Assembly (NCBI GenBank): GCA_027451525.1
Contig: DAIDJF010000029.1
Coordinates: 1 to 62,988 of the forward strand
Direction: 5' to 3'
Length of the DNA: 62,988 bases
Source: Ktedonobacterales bacterium
GTDB taxonomy: Bacteria > Chloroflexota > Ktedonobacteria > Ktedonobacterales > Ktedonobacteraceae
Numbering within the stretch: the stretch's first letter is position 1; each line of letters opens with the position of its first letter. Made by a program: the position numbers and the translations under genes. Positions 9,062 to 18,018 of the stretch are shown here, piece by piece. The notes under the pieces were generated by a model that searched no databases, was not told where the DNA came from, and saw nothing but the letters and a program-made list of their open reading frames with translations.

Positions 9062-10564
9062 TTACCTAGTCTTCCTACGTCTCATTGTCTCTAAAGCAAC
9101 CTGCAAGAATGTATCTCGTATCTCACCGCTGAACTCGACGGTGTAAATGTGCAATGCGCGTTCTGCCAATTCGATCTCTTGCATATCCTTTGCGGTTTCA
9201 AAGCCAAAGGGCTGTGGCCTGGGCGGAAGTTTTCGAGGATCCACGAGTACAAAATTTTTCACCCGGCACACTTTCCAGACTCCATAGAGGTCATCTGCGC
9301 CACTTCTACAGAGGAGATAATTCAGCCCAGCTTTGTCAGCATCCTGGAGTACTGCCGCGTATCCTACCTGTCCTACTTTGAGCGTGAGCGGAGGATCAAT
9401 CGAAAAGAAACGGAGCGTTATGGTTCCACCAAAGGGAAGTTGCCAGCCGAAACCTTGACTCGTTTGTACTTCAGTGATTCTTTCCTTGAATGAAGAGTGC
9501 TCATTGTATTCTGCTATCTGGGCATTGAGGCTTTCAACCAGCCTGTGCTTCTGAACGTCGTCTAGTTGATAGCGTTCTTCTTGTTCTTCTCGACGTCGCT
9601 TTTCTTCAAGTTGCTGTTGTGTATGTAGCTCGTGACGTCGTTCTGTTTCTTGTAGAAGCATCTCGATAGCGCTACGAGGATGCGTACTATCATCCTGATA
9701 AGTCTCCCAAGCCTTATCGAGTGCTCGCTTGACCTCAAGCCAGTTTGGAAAGCGTTCCTGGGGATTTTTCTCCATAAGGCGAGTGATTACATGGCAAAAT
9801 CCCAGTGGCAGATCCGATCGGCGGTGCTGAAGCGGTTGTGCTTGTTGGTAGAGATGCATTTTCCGTAACGCTTCAACATCGGAAAGGTCTTGCGGAAGCT
9901 GGTATGGAAATTGCAAGGAGGCGATCTCGTAGAACACGATGCCCATTGCGTACATATCTAATTGAATGGTGTTTGTCTCAAATTTCCATCCTTCCGGGGC
10001 CATATACCACATATGCTGACCGCCCTTGAATGTTCTACTGCGCGTCAGCATACCAACGACCTTGGAAAGTCCGAAATCTCCGATTTTCGGTGTATCACCC
10101 GCCAAAAGAATATTATCTGGCTTGAGATCACGGTGAAGCATCTTGGCATTAATGGCAGTGATTCCCTCAATTAACCCGTGAGTCCATATTTGAACGCTGC
10201 TTAGATCGACCAGACTACCAGAAGCACGGAGAAGGTCTAGGCGCGTTTTGAGCGTTCCGTCGGCAATAAATTCCATGACCAGATAAGGTGGGATTTCAGG
10301 TGAATCTACCTCTACATGAACCATGCGAACAACATTAGGATGTTGAATTTCTTGCGATGCTCGTACTTCATTCAAGAAGGCAGTTTTGTCAGGCTCTCCG
10401 CCAAAGACAGCGTATTGGGGAAACTTCACTGCGTAAAGCGTTCCGTCTGTAACATGTCGTGCTTTAAATACCACACCAAAAGCACCCGCACCTAAAGGCT
10501 CTTCGAGGCGAAGTTGGTCATTATTTGCACCAGCAATGAGCATCCCTGAGGTTGGGAGTATCAT
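9062..10564 (-). CDS. Cytosolic Ser/Thr protein kinase with coiled coil and C-terminal domain
   Basis: This 500-residue protein has a complete Hanks-type kinase domain (about 15-290): G-A-G-A-F-G at 25-30, K47 in Y-A-V-K, H-R-D-L-K-P-D-N from 144 and D-F-G at 163. A charged coiled coil (about 300-340, R-R-R-E-E-Q-E-E-R) follows, then an unrecognised domain of about 130 residues. There is no membrane helix, so it should be soluble. Such C-terminal domains usually sense or recruit; the partner is unknown. It sits between a DUF1998 helicase and a DprA cassette. Kinases are known in defence systems, but a defence role here is only inference. Confidence 0.88.
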   Translation of the reverse strand: MILPTSGMLIAGANNDQLRLEEPLGAGAFGVVFKARHVTDGTLYAVKFPQYAVFGGEPDKTAFLNEVRASQEIQHPNVVRMVHVEVDSPEIPPYLVMEFIADGTLKTRLDLLRASGSLVDLSSVQIWTHGLIEGITAINAKMLHRDLKPDNILLAGDTPKIGDFGLSKVVGMLTRSRTFKGGQHMWYMAPEGWKFETNTIQLDMYAMGIVFYEIASLQFPYQLPQDLSDVEALRKMHLYQQAQPLQHRRSDLPLGFCHVITRLMEKNPQERFPNWLEVKRALDKAWETYQDDSTHPRSAIEMLLQETERRHELHTQQQLEEKRRREEQEERYQLDDVQKHRLVESLNAQIAEYNEHSSFKERITEVQTSQGFGWQLPFGGTITLRFFSIDPPLTLKVGQVGYAAVLQDADKAGLNYLLCRSGADDLYGVWKVCRVKNFVLVDPRKLPPRPQPFGFETAKDMQEIELAERALHIYTVEFSGEIRDTFLQVALETMRRRKTR

Positions 10565-11337
10565 ATAATCGCTCCTCGTATTTACGATATCGTTGTTTTA
10601 AAAATGCTTGATCACAAGGCGTGAAACGATGAATGATTGTCGGTATGGTAACTAGGAGGGCTACTACTGTTGGAGCTTAGAATCCCTTCCAACTATACAC
10701 CTCATTCACACTTTGCCTGTAGAACGTATATACGAATATGCAGTAACGCGAAGATGGCCCAGCACCATGTCAGATGTAGCACTGGGCCTACAGATATGAT
10801 TCGCTCTTTTGGGCCCCTTTCTGGTCGCTTTCACCCATCAGGTTTTGTTATTGAAGCAAATTCGTTGCGCCAAGCAAGACAATTCGATTTTCCAAAGACG
10901 AATATATGAGCAACCATAAGGGAAGCGTAATGAGAACTGGTCGTGCGGGTCAAAAGAGCGGATATGGCGGGGAGCGTGAGGTGGAAGTGATACAAAAAAA
11001 CGATTGTGTTTCTTCGTAAATGCAATGCGATTGCTCAAAGGTACCTTTTAAGGGTTGAAATAATCTTATTGAGTATTTTTCTAACAATAGAACATCATTT
11101 CTATTGTTACTTTCTCTATTAAAGATGCGTTTAAATATACAAACAAGAGCTTTTACGCCATCACATGGGTGGATGTTTATGAGCATTATCGTGCTCTTTT
11201 GTAAGTAGTATCAGTGTTACATCGTTAGTTGTGCCTATAGGCATTCTACGGTTACGTCATTTCTCGTGATGCATTACGCTCTGCCCTCTGCCTGTTTCGC
11301 TCTTTGATGTGCCTGCGATTGATGAAAGAGAGACACT
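10565..11337. other. Divergent intergenic region
   Basis: About 770 bases between the divergent kinase and HAD operons, with no supported gene. It holds a perfect 11-bp inverted repeat, TAACAATAGAA / TTCTATTGTTA (11082-11092 and 11099-11109), which could be an operator or hairpin. It also holds GGCCCAG/CTGGGCC (10756-10762, 10782-10788). Promoters for both operons should lie here, but I could not assign them firmly. Confidence 0.45.
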
Positions 11338-11853
11338 ATGTCAGCCGCGAAGTGGACGATCCTTTTTGATCTCGATCAAACCCTTGTTCTCACCTCTGCC
11401 CTTGAGACCCTGCGTAAACAACGAGCTTGGTCACAGATTTATGAGCGTTTCCATCTCACAACACTGCCGCCTGGAACGCTCGATTTTCTCTCCCAAGTTC
11501 GTGCTCAGGCGCAACTCGGCATTGTGACGAATACTCCTCGTGCGTATGCAGAAAAAATCGTTGCCTATCATCGCTTATCTCTTCCTGTTGTTGTGGCCTA
11601 TCACGATACTAAACTGCACAAACCACATCCTGAGCCGCTGCTCACAGCCCTTCAAAAAGTATCCGGGAGTGCAGAACGGTGCTGTTATATTGGGGATAGT
11701 CCTCATGATTTGCAAGCCGCTCTTAATGCGAAGATTCTTCCCATCGCCTTGTGCTGGGATGGCTCGCTGAGCATGACTTGGGAAACAGTTTTAAAGCACC
11801 CTATCTGTTCTCACTGGAATGATGTCCTTGCAATATTACACCAGTTCATGTAG
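11338..11853 (+). CDS. HAD-family hydrolase
   Basis: A 171-residue haloacid-dehalogenase-like phosphatase. Motif I is L-F-D-L-D-Q-T-L with nucleophile D11 and acid D13. Motif II lies in G-I-V-T-N-T and motif IV is I-G-D-S-P-H-D. The cap region is short. The substrate is probably a small phosphorylated metabolite or nucleotide. The start follows GAGAGACACT. It is the first gene of a three-gene unit, 7 bases before a phosphoribosyltransferase and two genes before dprA, which suggests nucleotide-related chemistry in a shared pathway. Confidence 0.85.
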   Translation: MSAAKWTILFDLDQTLVLTSALETLRKQRAWSQIYERFHLTTLPPGTLDFLSQVRAQAQLGIVTNTPRAYAEKIVAYHRLSLPVVVAYHDTKLHKPHPEPLLTALQKVSGSAERCCYIGDSPHDLQAALNAKILPIALCWDGSLSMTWETVLKHPICSHWNDVLAILHQFM

Positions 11854-11860
11854 ATGGTAA

Positions 11861-12451
11861 ATGAGTAAAAGGGGAAGAATAGTGACAACTCCTATATTTA
11901 GACATGAGTGTGGCCTCAAGTATATTTACTTGCATAAGTATCATCCAAGACGTTTAGGAGCAGAAGACGCAGAAACAGAACTTATCCTTCAATTCAAAAA
12001 ACGCAATGCAAAAATCCTAGCACAAATCGAAAAAGAAATGGTGGAGAAGGTTGCCTCTCTCTCCGCTCATTTGCAGTATCAATTGCGATGCCGCTATATT
12101 GTTGCGGCTCCATCAAGTAAAGCAGATGTCCAGAATTTTGCCTGTGAGCGTGTTTGCATCGCACTGGCGGCGCATTTTCCTTGGCTCACTCACGTACCTG
12201 GAGGTTTGCGACGCATAAAAACAGTGCCAAAATCATCTACATCACTCCCGAGCGAACGCCCAGACTATGAGACCCATTTCGGCTCGATTTGCTATGTAGG
12301 ACCCAAGGATGCATCGGGGCAAACAGTGCTTCTTGTTGATGATGTCTTAACACGTGGCGCGACTGCTTCAGCATGTCGTGATATACTAATACAAGCGACA
12401 TCGTGTGAACAGGTGTTCGGGTTATTCGTAGCAAAAACAGTATATGGATAG
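11861..12451 (+). CDS. Phosphoribosyltransferase (type I PRTase fold)
   Basis: The 196-residue product carries the PRPP-binding signature V-L-L-V-D-D-V-L-T-R-G-A-T-A near residues 150-163. The N-terminal half lacks the Cys-rich zinc part of ComF. Translation may start at ATG 11861, or at the in-frame GTG 11882 behind AGGGGAAG. Its 3' end overlaps the dprA start by 8 bases, implying translational coupling. In the family, PRPP and a base or nucleotide are exchanged; the substrate here is unknown. A link to DprA recalls the ComF-DprA competence pair, but the protein may serve a defence cassette instead. Confidence 0.85.
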   Translation: MSKRGRIVTTPIFRHECGLKYIYLHKYHPRRLGAEDAETELILQFKKRNAKILAQIEKEMVEKVASLSAHLQYQLRCRYIVAAPSSKADVQNFACERVCIALAAHFPWLTHVPGGLRRIKTVPKSSTSLPSERPDYETHFGSICYVGPKDASGQTVLLVDDVLTRGATASACRDILIQATSCEQVFGLFVAKTVYG

Positions 12452-14345
12452 ACGTATGAGCAAGTTGTTGACAAAAGAGCAGATTGAGCAAGCAACCTAT
12501 ATGTATGCGTTGAAGTCGTTACATGGTATTGGCCTCAAATCCGTTCTAGAAATCGCCAAGGTGTTTCCTCAATTGCAGGAGATTCCTGGAATATCGTTGC
12601 GAGTGCTAGAAGAAAATTTACCTATCCCTCTAGCAAAAAAATTGCATGAGGGCATAAGCAGAGAATGGAAAGATCTTTTTCTACAAGCTCAACGTGCTAT
12701 AGAACAGCATCTTGACAAAGGGATATCCCCCCTATCTATTACCAGTCAGGAATACCCTGCTTTACTCAAACTCATAGAAGATCCTCCTCCTCTTCTCTAC
12801 AGCAAAGGTGACCAGACACTCCTCAATCATGCGATAACGCTTGCCATTATTGGGACACGTGAAGCAACATCACGTGGTCTCCAGACTGCCCATACTGTTG
12901 CCTACCACGCAGCTTGCCATGGATGTGTGATTGTGAGTGGTCTGGCCAAAGGGACTGATACAGCGGCGCATGTAGGGGCAATCGAGGCGAGAGGCAAGAC
13001 TATTGCTGTGCTAGCAACCCCTTTAGATAAGATCTATCCTGCTGAGAATAAGGAACTGGCAGAGAGAATCAGTCTGGATGCGGGAGTATTGGTCAGTGAA
13101 TGTGCTCTTGGCACTGCGACTAACAAAGGAACATTTGTTGCACGAGATCGCATTCAGAGCGGTTTATCGCTCGGAGTATTTCCCGTACAAACAGATATCA
13201 ATGGCGGGACGATGCATACGGTTCGTTTTGCCAGAGAACAGAAGCGGCCTCTTTTCTGTTCTCAACCCCCGAAGGAAGAAATGGGTCATGAGAAGAATCG
13301 AGGCATTTTATATCTCATTGAGCAAATGGAAAAGGAAAATCATATCGATAGGAAGAAAAGGACGATTAATCTTTTCCCACTCAATCGTCCTGGTATCTAT
13401 GATCGATTAGTTGAACGGCTCCAGGAACAGCGTCTGGAGCTTCTAGGGGGCCAACAGACAGGTCTCTCTCTACAACACACACACATAACGCGACAGCCTC
13501 TGCTACCTCCATCCGATTCACTTTTTTCAGTGATGTCGTCTATTGAGGCTATCACGTTATCATCTCCTCCCTCGTCTCTTTCCAATAGAGATAGTGAGGA
13601 TACAAGCCTCTCCAATAACAGTACGATAGACCGTCATCCTACAGTTGCAGAGGTGGATACTCCTTCCACCATACCTCACGAAAATGAAGCTATCTCTATG
13701 TCAGCTGCCTCAGAAGAACGGTCTGAATCCGAGAACCTACTAGTAGTTCCCCCACCAGATAAAACACAGGCACAAGAAGGCATACCCGAAACTGAGCGAC
13801 AAGCCATTGCGTTTACAGCGCACATCGTTCAGCAAGAAACAGGAGATGGTGTAGAACAATCACAGGAGGACGTATCGCTTGCAAAAAAATCTCGCAAGAA
13901 GTCGCCGAGCGACACCCCTCCTAAGAAGAAATCAAGACGGCACACATCAGAATCTTCGAAAAATGAACCGATTGACCCTGCTAGTGAACAAAGAGAACAT
14001 ACTGTAACTGCACAGGGAACAGTAGATGGTGTGGAACAATCACAGGAGAATGGATCGCCTGCCAAAAAATCTCGCAAGAAGTCGCCAAGTACTTCCTCTC
14101 CTAGGGAGAAACAAACTCGTCAGACACGAGAGACTCAAAAGGATGAACAAGCTACTTCGACTGATAAGCAAGATGAACAAAATATTGCAGCAGATTCTGT
14201 GGCAAGTGAAACTGCTATGATCTTACCTGAACAGACAAGAAAGAGATCATCGGGGGAGAAGGGTAAACCTCGTCAAGTAGCATCAATATCGAAACGGGTG
14301 CCAGAAGTGGAGCAACCCGAAATGCCGGGCTTGGGTTCTTCCTAA
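12444..14345 (+). CDS. dprA: DprA/Smf-like protein with long repetitive tail
   Basis: A 633-residue protein. Residues 1-60 resemble the HhH/SAM-like lead of DprA. The Rossmann core (about 90-300) has I-I-G-T-R-E-A, V-S-G-L-A-K-G-T-D-T-A-A-H and S-E-C-A-L-G-T. DprA binds ssDNA and loads RecA during transformation; its core belongs to the SLOG superfamily, some members of which sense nucleotides. Residues about 350-633 form a low-complexity, charged tail. It holds two copies of D-G-V-E-Q-S-Q-E...A-K-K-S-R-K-K-S-P-S about 60 residues apart (near 13845 and 14026), unlike ordinary DprA (about 300-380 aa). The Lys/Arg patches may bind nucleic acid. It is the last gene of the HAD-PRTase-DprA unit. 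Confidence 0.85.
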   Translation: MDRRMSKLLTKEQIEQATYMYALKSLHGIGLKSVLEIAKVFPQLQEIPGISLRVLEENLPIPLAKKLHEGISREWKDLFLQAQRAIEQHLDKGISPLSITSQEYPALLKLIEDPPPLLYSKGDQTLLNHAITLAIIGTREATSRGLQTAHTVAYHAACHGCVIVSGLAKGTDTAAHVGAIEARGKTIAVLATPLDKIYPAENKELAERISLDAGVLVSECALGTATNKGTFVARDRIQSGLSLGVFPVQTDINGGTMHTVRFAREQKRPLFCSQPPKEEMGHEKNRGILYLIEQMEKENHIDRKKRTINLFPLNRPGIYDRLVERLQEQRLELLGGQQTGLSLQHTHITRQPLLPPSDSLFSVMSSIEAITLSSPPSSLSNRDSEDTSLSNNSTIDRHPTVAEVDTPSTIPHENEAISMSAASEERSESENLLVVPPPDKTQAQEGIPETERQAIAFTAHIVQQETGDGVEQSQEDVSLAKKSRKKSPSDTPPKKKSRRHTSESSKNEPIDPASEQREHTVTAQGTVDGVEQSQENGSPAKKSRKKSPSTSSPREKQTRQTRETQKDEQATSTDKQDEQNIAADSVASETAMILPEQTRKRSSGEKGKPRQVASISKRVPEVEQPEMPGLGSS

Positions 14346-14423
14346 AGGATTAACTAGGTAGTGAGCCTGCCCACTTTTGTGGATAAGGGAAATCTTCGGA
14401 TATATTGTAACAAAAAGGAGGCA

Positions 14424-14683
14424 AGAATCCTGGCAAAAGAACAAAAGACCTTACAGCTGAGTGTAAGCGCGAAGCAGCGTGATTGGTGCAGATCAGTAAC
14501 TGCGTCAATCACACTGGTAGCCCGCGAATTGGGTATCTCGGAGACTTCCATCAATGGCGCCAAGCGTTTCCTCGCAGCAGACATCACACCGAACTAGAAG
14601 AAGAGAAGCGGCGGCTTAAACGCGAGTTGGAACGGACGCGTCAGGAACGTGACATGCAAAAACCATCAGTATCTTCTCGCTAG
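14424..14683 (+). pseudogene. IS3-family OrfA remnant
   Basis: Two frames together resemble an IS3 OrfA. The first reads A-R-E-L-G-I-S-E-T-S-I (HTH), ending in T-P-N. The second frame continues W-R-Q-A-F then L-E-E-E-K-R-R-L-K-R-E-L-E-R-T-R-Q-E-R-D, the typical leucine-zipper end. A frameshift separates them and no OrfB follows. It is a dead fragment downstream of dprA. Confidence 0.7.
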
Positions 14684-15108
14684 ATCAATCGCGAGGTACC
14701 AAGTGGTGGACGGAGCAATCTCAACTTTTGAGCAGCCCAGAAGTACAGGGAAGCCTCATGCATACTGCTCCATAAACTGAGCAACAAATGTAAGCTGTTC
14801 TTCCTGCGCTTCTGTTCTTAGAAGAAATGGTTGTTTCTATAGGGTATGAAGCTTTCACATCTCCTGACCTCGTCTCTTGTTAGAGGTGACCAGTGTTTTT
14901 CTCGCATTTTCATCATGCTCGCGCATTTAATGGATTAATTTGTGATTCTACATATTGCGGAATACCCCCACAATACCTTACAATGAGCGAACAGAGCAAC
15001 GACATCAGAATGTCCCCCCTTGCACTATCACGCATTCGTTGATGCACTGTCTCTTAATGACTGTTACGAGCAAAAAATAAGCAGATGTATGGAGAGAAGA
15101 GGAACGGC
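14684..15108. other. Intergenic, no supported gene
   Basis: About 425 bases between the IS3 remnant and the helicase operon. No frame of coding quality is present. It should hold the promoter of the restriction operon. The AGAGGAA site just before 15109 is the only signal I can place. Confidence 0.4.
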
Positions 15109-18018
15109 ATGGCACAGGTCACTGGTGCTGGAGGTGCAAATGCCCAGCAGCGTGAGGCTATTACAACGACAGAAGGCCCACTCCTGATTATCGCTGGGCC
15201 GGGATCTGGAAAAACCTTCACGCTCGTAGAGCGCATCGTCTATCTGCTAACGGAAAAGCAGGTGACCCCTGAACATATTATGGTCGTGACCTTTACGGAT
15301 AAAGCTGCGCAAGAACTGACGACACGTATCTCCAATCGGCTTGATCAGCTCAGTGTCACGTTCAACCTGAATGAAATGTATCTGGGTACGTTCCACGCGA
15401 TTTGCCTGCGTTGGTTACAGGATCATCGAGAATATACCCGACTGAAACGCAACTTCACGGTCTTTGATCAATTCGATCAGCTCTATTTTCTCTATCAACA
15501 TTTTTCTGCGTTTGAAGCTCTTGAAGGAAGTGCCATTGTCGCTGGGGTGCCAGGAACTAGTATGTGGGATCGGAGCGAGGCTCTCGCCAAGTGGCTAAAC
15601 ACCGTGGCCGAAGAAGCACTTGACGTGGCAACATTGCTGGCAGCCCCTGATGAGGCTATTCGGGCCTTAGGACGGTGTGCCCAGTGCTATCACCAACTCC
15701 TCGAAGAAAATAACGCGCTCGACTTTTCAACGATCCAATACGAAGCCCTGCATTTGCTACGTACCTATCCGGCGGTGCGGCAGCGATTGCAGGAAAAGAT
15801 CGCCTATGTCATGGTCGATGAATACCAGGATACCAATACCATTCAGGAGCAGATCTTGTTGGAACTGGTTGGCACTGACCGCCCGAACTTGTGTGTGGTC
15901 GGAGATGATGACCAGGGTATTTATCGGTTTCGTGGGGCCACGATACGCAATATTTTGCAATTTGGCACTGCGTTTACGACCCCTGCCCATCAGGTAATCT
16001 TGGAGACGAACTACCGCTCACACCGAGAAATTATCGAGTTTTGTACGCGCTGGATGGCTGGGCAGCAGTGGACTCATCAAGGGCAGCTATTTCGCTATCC
16101 AAAGCAGATTGTTCCTCGTCCCACGGCGTTTCCTGCCATGCCTGCGGTCGTGCGAGTCTCTGCCCAGTCAGATACCGCCTGGCAGGAAGAAATCTACACC
16201 TTTTTGCAAGCCTTGCGCACAGAGGGGCAATTGACAGACTGGAACCAGGTCGCGTTTCTCTTCCGTTCCGTAAAAAATCCGAAAGTACGAGCCTTAGCGG
16301 CGTACCTGGAACAACAAGGCATTCCAGTCTATTCTCCGCGCGCAAATCAGTTCTTTGACCGGGAAGAAATCCGTCTGATGATAGGCGCGTTTCTGTTCCT
16401 CTTCCCACAATTTGCGCAGGTACGACAGTGGCAGGCAGGGGCGCAACTGGCGATTTGGGACTATTACGATCATGAGTGTTTCGCGACCTTTGCCGAACAA
16501 CTTCGCTTGCCTGAACAGGCTGACTTGTTACGTTGGGCCAGAGCGCGAGCCAATCACCATTTCAACATGCATGAGAATACAGACTATGCATTTTCGCGCT
16601 TGTTTTATGAACTCTTGCGTTTCCCTTTATTTAGCCGCTATTTGGATGAGCACCTGCTTCAGGAAGGCTTACAACAGAGTCGCGCAATGCGCAATCTGGG
16701 TCTCTTCTCGCAGCTCCTCAACAAATTCGAGTATCTGCATCACATTACGGTGCTACAGCCGGAGCAACTAGACAAACACTTACGTCGCCTGTTCAATCAA
16801 TTTCTGCGCTTTCTGAAAGATGGTGGCATCAACGAGTACGAAGATGAAGCTGAATATGCCCCCAGTGGCTATGTCTCGTTCCTCACGATTCACCAGGCGA
16901 AGGGGCTAGAATTTCCGGTAGTCTTGGTAGATTCACTCAATGCCACGCCGCGCAAACAGTACACGGACCTGGATGAGAAGTTACAAGGCTATCTGCTCCA
17001 TCCCTCCTTTGAGCCACTTGCACAGACAAAATACTATGACTTTCGTCGGCTTTACTATACGGCGTTTTCTCGTGCCCAGAATCTGCTGGTCTTGACCGCC
17101 TCCGAGAAACAGGGCCAGGGACGGACACCATCTGCTATTTTCCAAGATGCCTATCAGCCGTTGCCTTCCTGGCGAACCGAGACGCTTCGTTTGGCAGATC
17201 TGGCTCTGGAAACGGTGAAACGGGCGAATCTAAAACGCGCCTACGCTTTTACATCGCACATTACCGTGTATGAGAATTGTGCTGAGCAGTATCGGTTTTT
17301 CCGCGCGTTGGAGTTTGCCCCCGTCCGTCGCAACGCTATCCTGTTCGGTACCCTGGTGCATCAGACGATTGAAGATATCCATCGGACAGTGCTACGTGGA
17401 GAACTGCATCGTCTCTCTGAGGAGCAAATTCGTAGCTGGTTTGATACCAACTATGTGCAGATTACCAAGCGCGAGCGCGTCTACCTTTCGCCTGTGGCCC
17501 GCGATTTGGCCGTCGAGCAGGTCTTGCGCTATTATCGCCGCCAGAATGGAGACTGGTCCCGTATCCGCGAGGCGGAAGTGGATGTCTCACTAGTCAAAGA
17601 GCATTACATTCTCATGGGGAAAGTTGATCTGATTACCGGGCAGCACGGTACCGTCGAGCTAGTTGATTTCAAATCAGAACGCAAGCCCGATGTCAACGAT
17701 CTCAATGATCGTGAGAAACTGAATCAGTACCAGCGCCAACTGGAGGTTTACGCGCATATTGTCGAGCAGCGAACAGGGGTGAACATCAGTAAGACGCACC
17801 TCTACTACACGAGCGAGGAAGCTGGTAATCCCTACATTACGTTTCCTCGCGATGGGCACGCAACCCAACAGACCATACAGACCTTCGATACCGTTGTGAG
17901 CCGGATCGAAGCACATGACTTTGCAATTGCCGCACGACCGCCCAAACTGTGCAAAGAGTGCGACCTGCGCCATTATTGTGATGCCAAAAATTGGACATTT
18001 AGGAGTGCCAAATCATGA
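15109..18018 (+). CDS. UvrD-like helicase fused to RecB/AddB-type nuclease
   Basis: About 969 residues. The SF1A helicase shows G-P-G-S-G-K-T near 30, V-D-E-Y-Q-D-T near 235, G-D-D-D-Q-G-I-Y near 264 and L-E-F-P-V-V near 598. A C-terminal PD-(D/E)XK nuclease has G-K-V-D-L-I near 837 and V-D-F-K-S near 852. A lone Cys (Y-E-N-C, near 724) pairs with C-K-E-C-D-L-R-H-Y-C at 947-956, the four-Cys Fe-S cluster layout of AddB/Cas4 nucleases. It should unwind and cut DNA. The start at 15109 follows AGAGGAA; an upstream ATG at 15085 is weaker. The stop overlaps the mod gene (ATGA), so it is the first gene of a restriction operon. Confidence 0.9.
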   Translation: MAQVTGAGGANAQQREAITTTEGPLLIIAGPGSGKTFTLVERIVYLLTEKQVTPEHIMVVTFTDKAAQELTTRISNRLDQLSVTFNLNEMYLGTFHAICLRWLQDHREYTRLKRNFTVFDQFDQLYFLYQHFSAFEALEGSAIVAGVPGTSMWDRSEALAKWLNTVAEEALDVATLLAAPDEAIRALGRCAQCYHQLLEENNALDFSTIQYEALHLLRTYPAVRQRLQEKIAYVMVDEYQDTNTIQEQILLELVGTDRPNLCVVGDDDQGIYRFRGATIRNILQFGTAFTTPAHQVILETNYRSHREIIEFCTRWMAGQQWTHQGQLFRYPKQIVPRPTAFPAMPAVVRVSAQSDTAWQEEIYTFLQALRTEGQLTDWNQVAFLFRSVKNPKVRALAAYLEQQGIPVYSPRANQFFDREEIRLMIGAFLFLFPQFAQVRQWQAGAQLAIWDYYDHECFATFAEQLRLPEQADLLRWARARANHHFNMHENTDYAFSRLFYELLRFPLFSRYLDEHLLQEGLQQSRAMRNLGLFSQLLNKFEYLHHITVLQPEQLDKHLRRLFNQFLRFLKDGGINEYEDEAEYAPSGYVSFLTIHQAKGLEFPVVLVDSLNATPRKQYTDLDEKLQGYLLHPSFEPLAQTKYYDFRRLYYTAFSRAQNLLVLTASEKQGQGRTPSAIFQDAYQPLPSWRTETLRLADLALETVKRANLKRAYAFTSHITVYENCAEQYRFFRALEFAPVRRNAILFGTLVHQTIEDIHRTVLRGELHRLSEEQIRSWFDTNYVQITKRERVYLSPVARDLAVEQVLRYYRRQNGDWSRIREAEVDVSLVKEHYILMGKVDLITGQHGTVELVDFKSERKPDVNDLNDREKLNQYQRQLEVYAHIVEQRTGVNISKTHLYYTSEEAGNPYITFPRDGHATQQTIQTFDTVVSRIEAHDFAIAARPPKLCKECDLRHYCDAKNWTFRSAKS

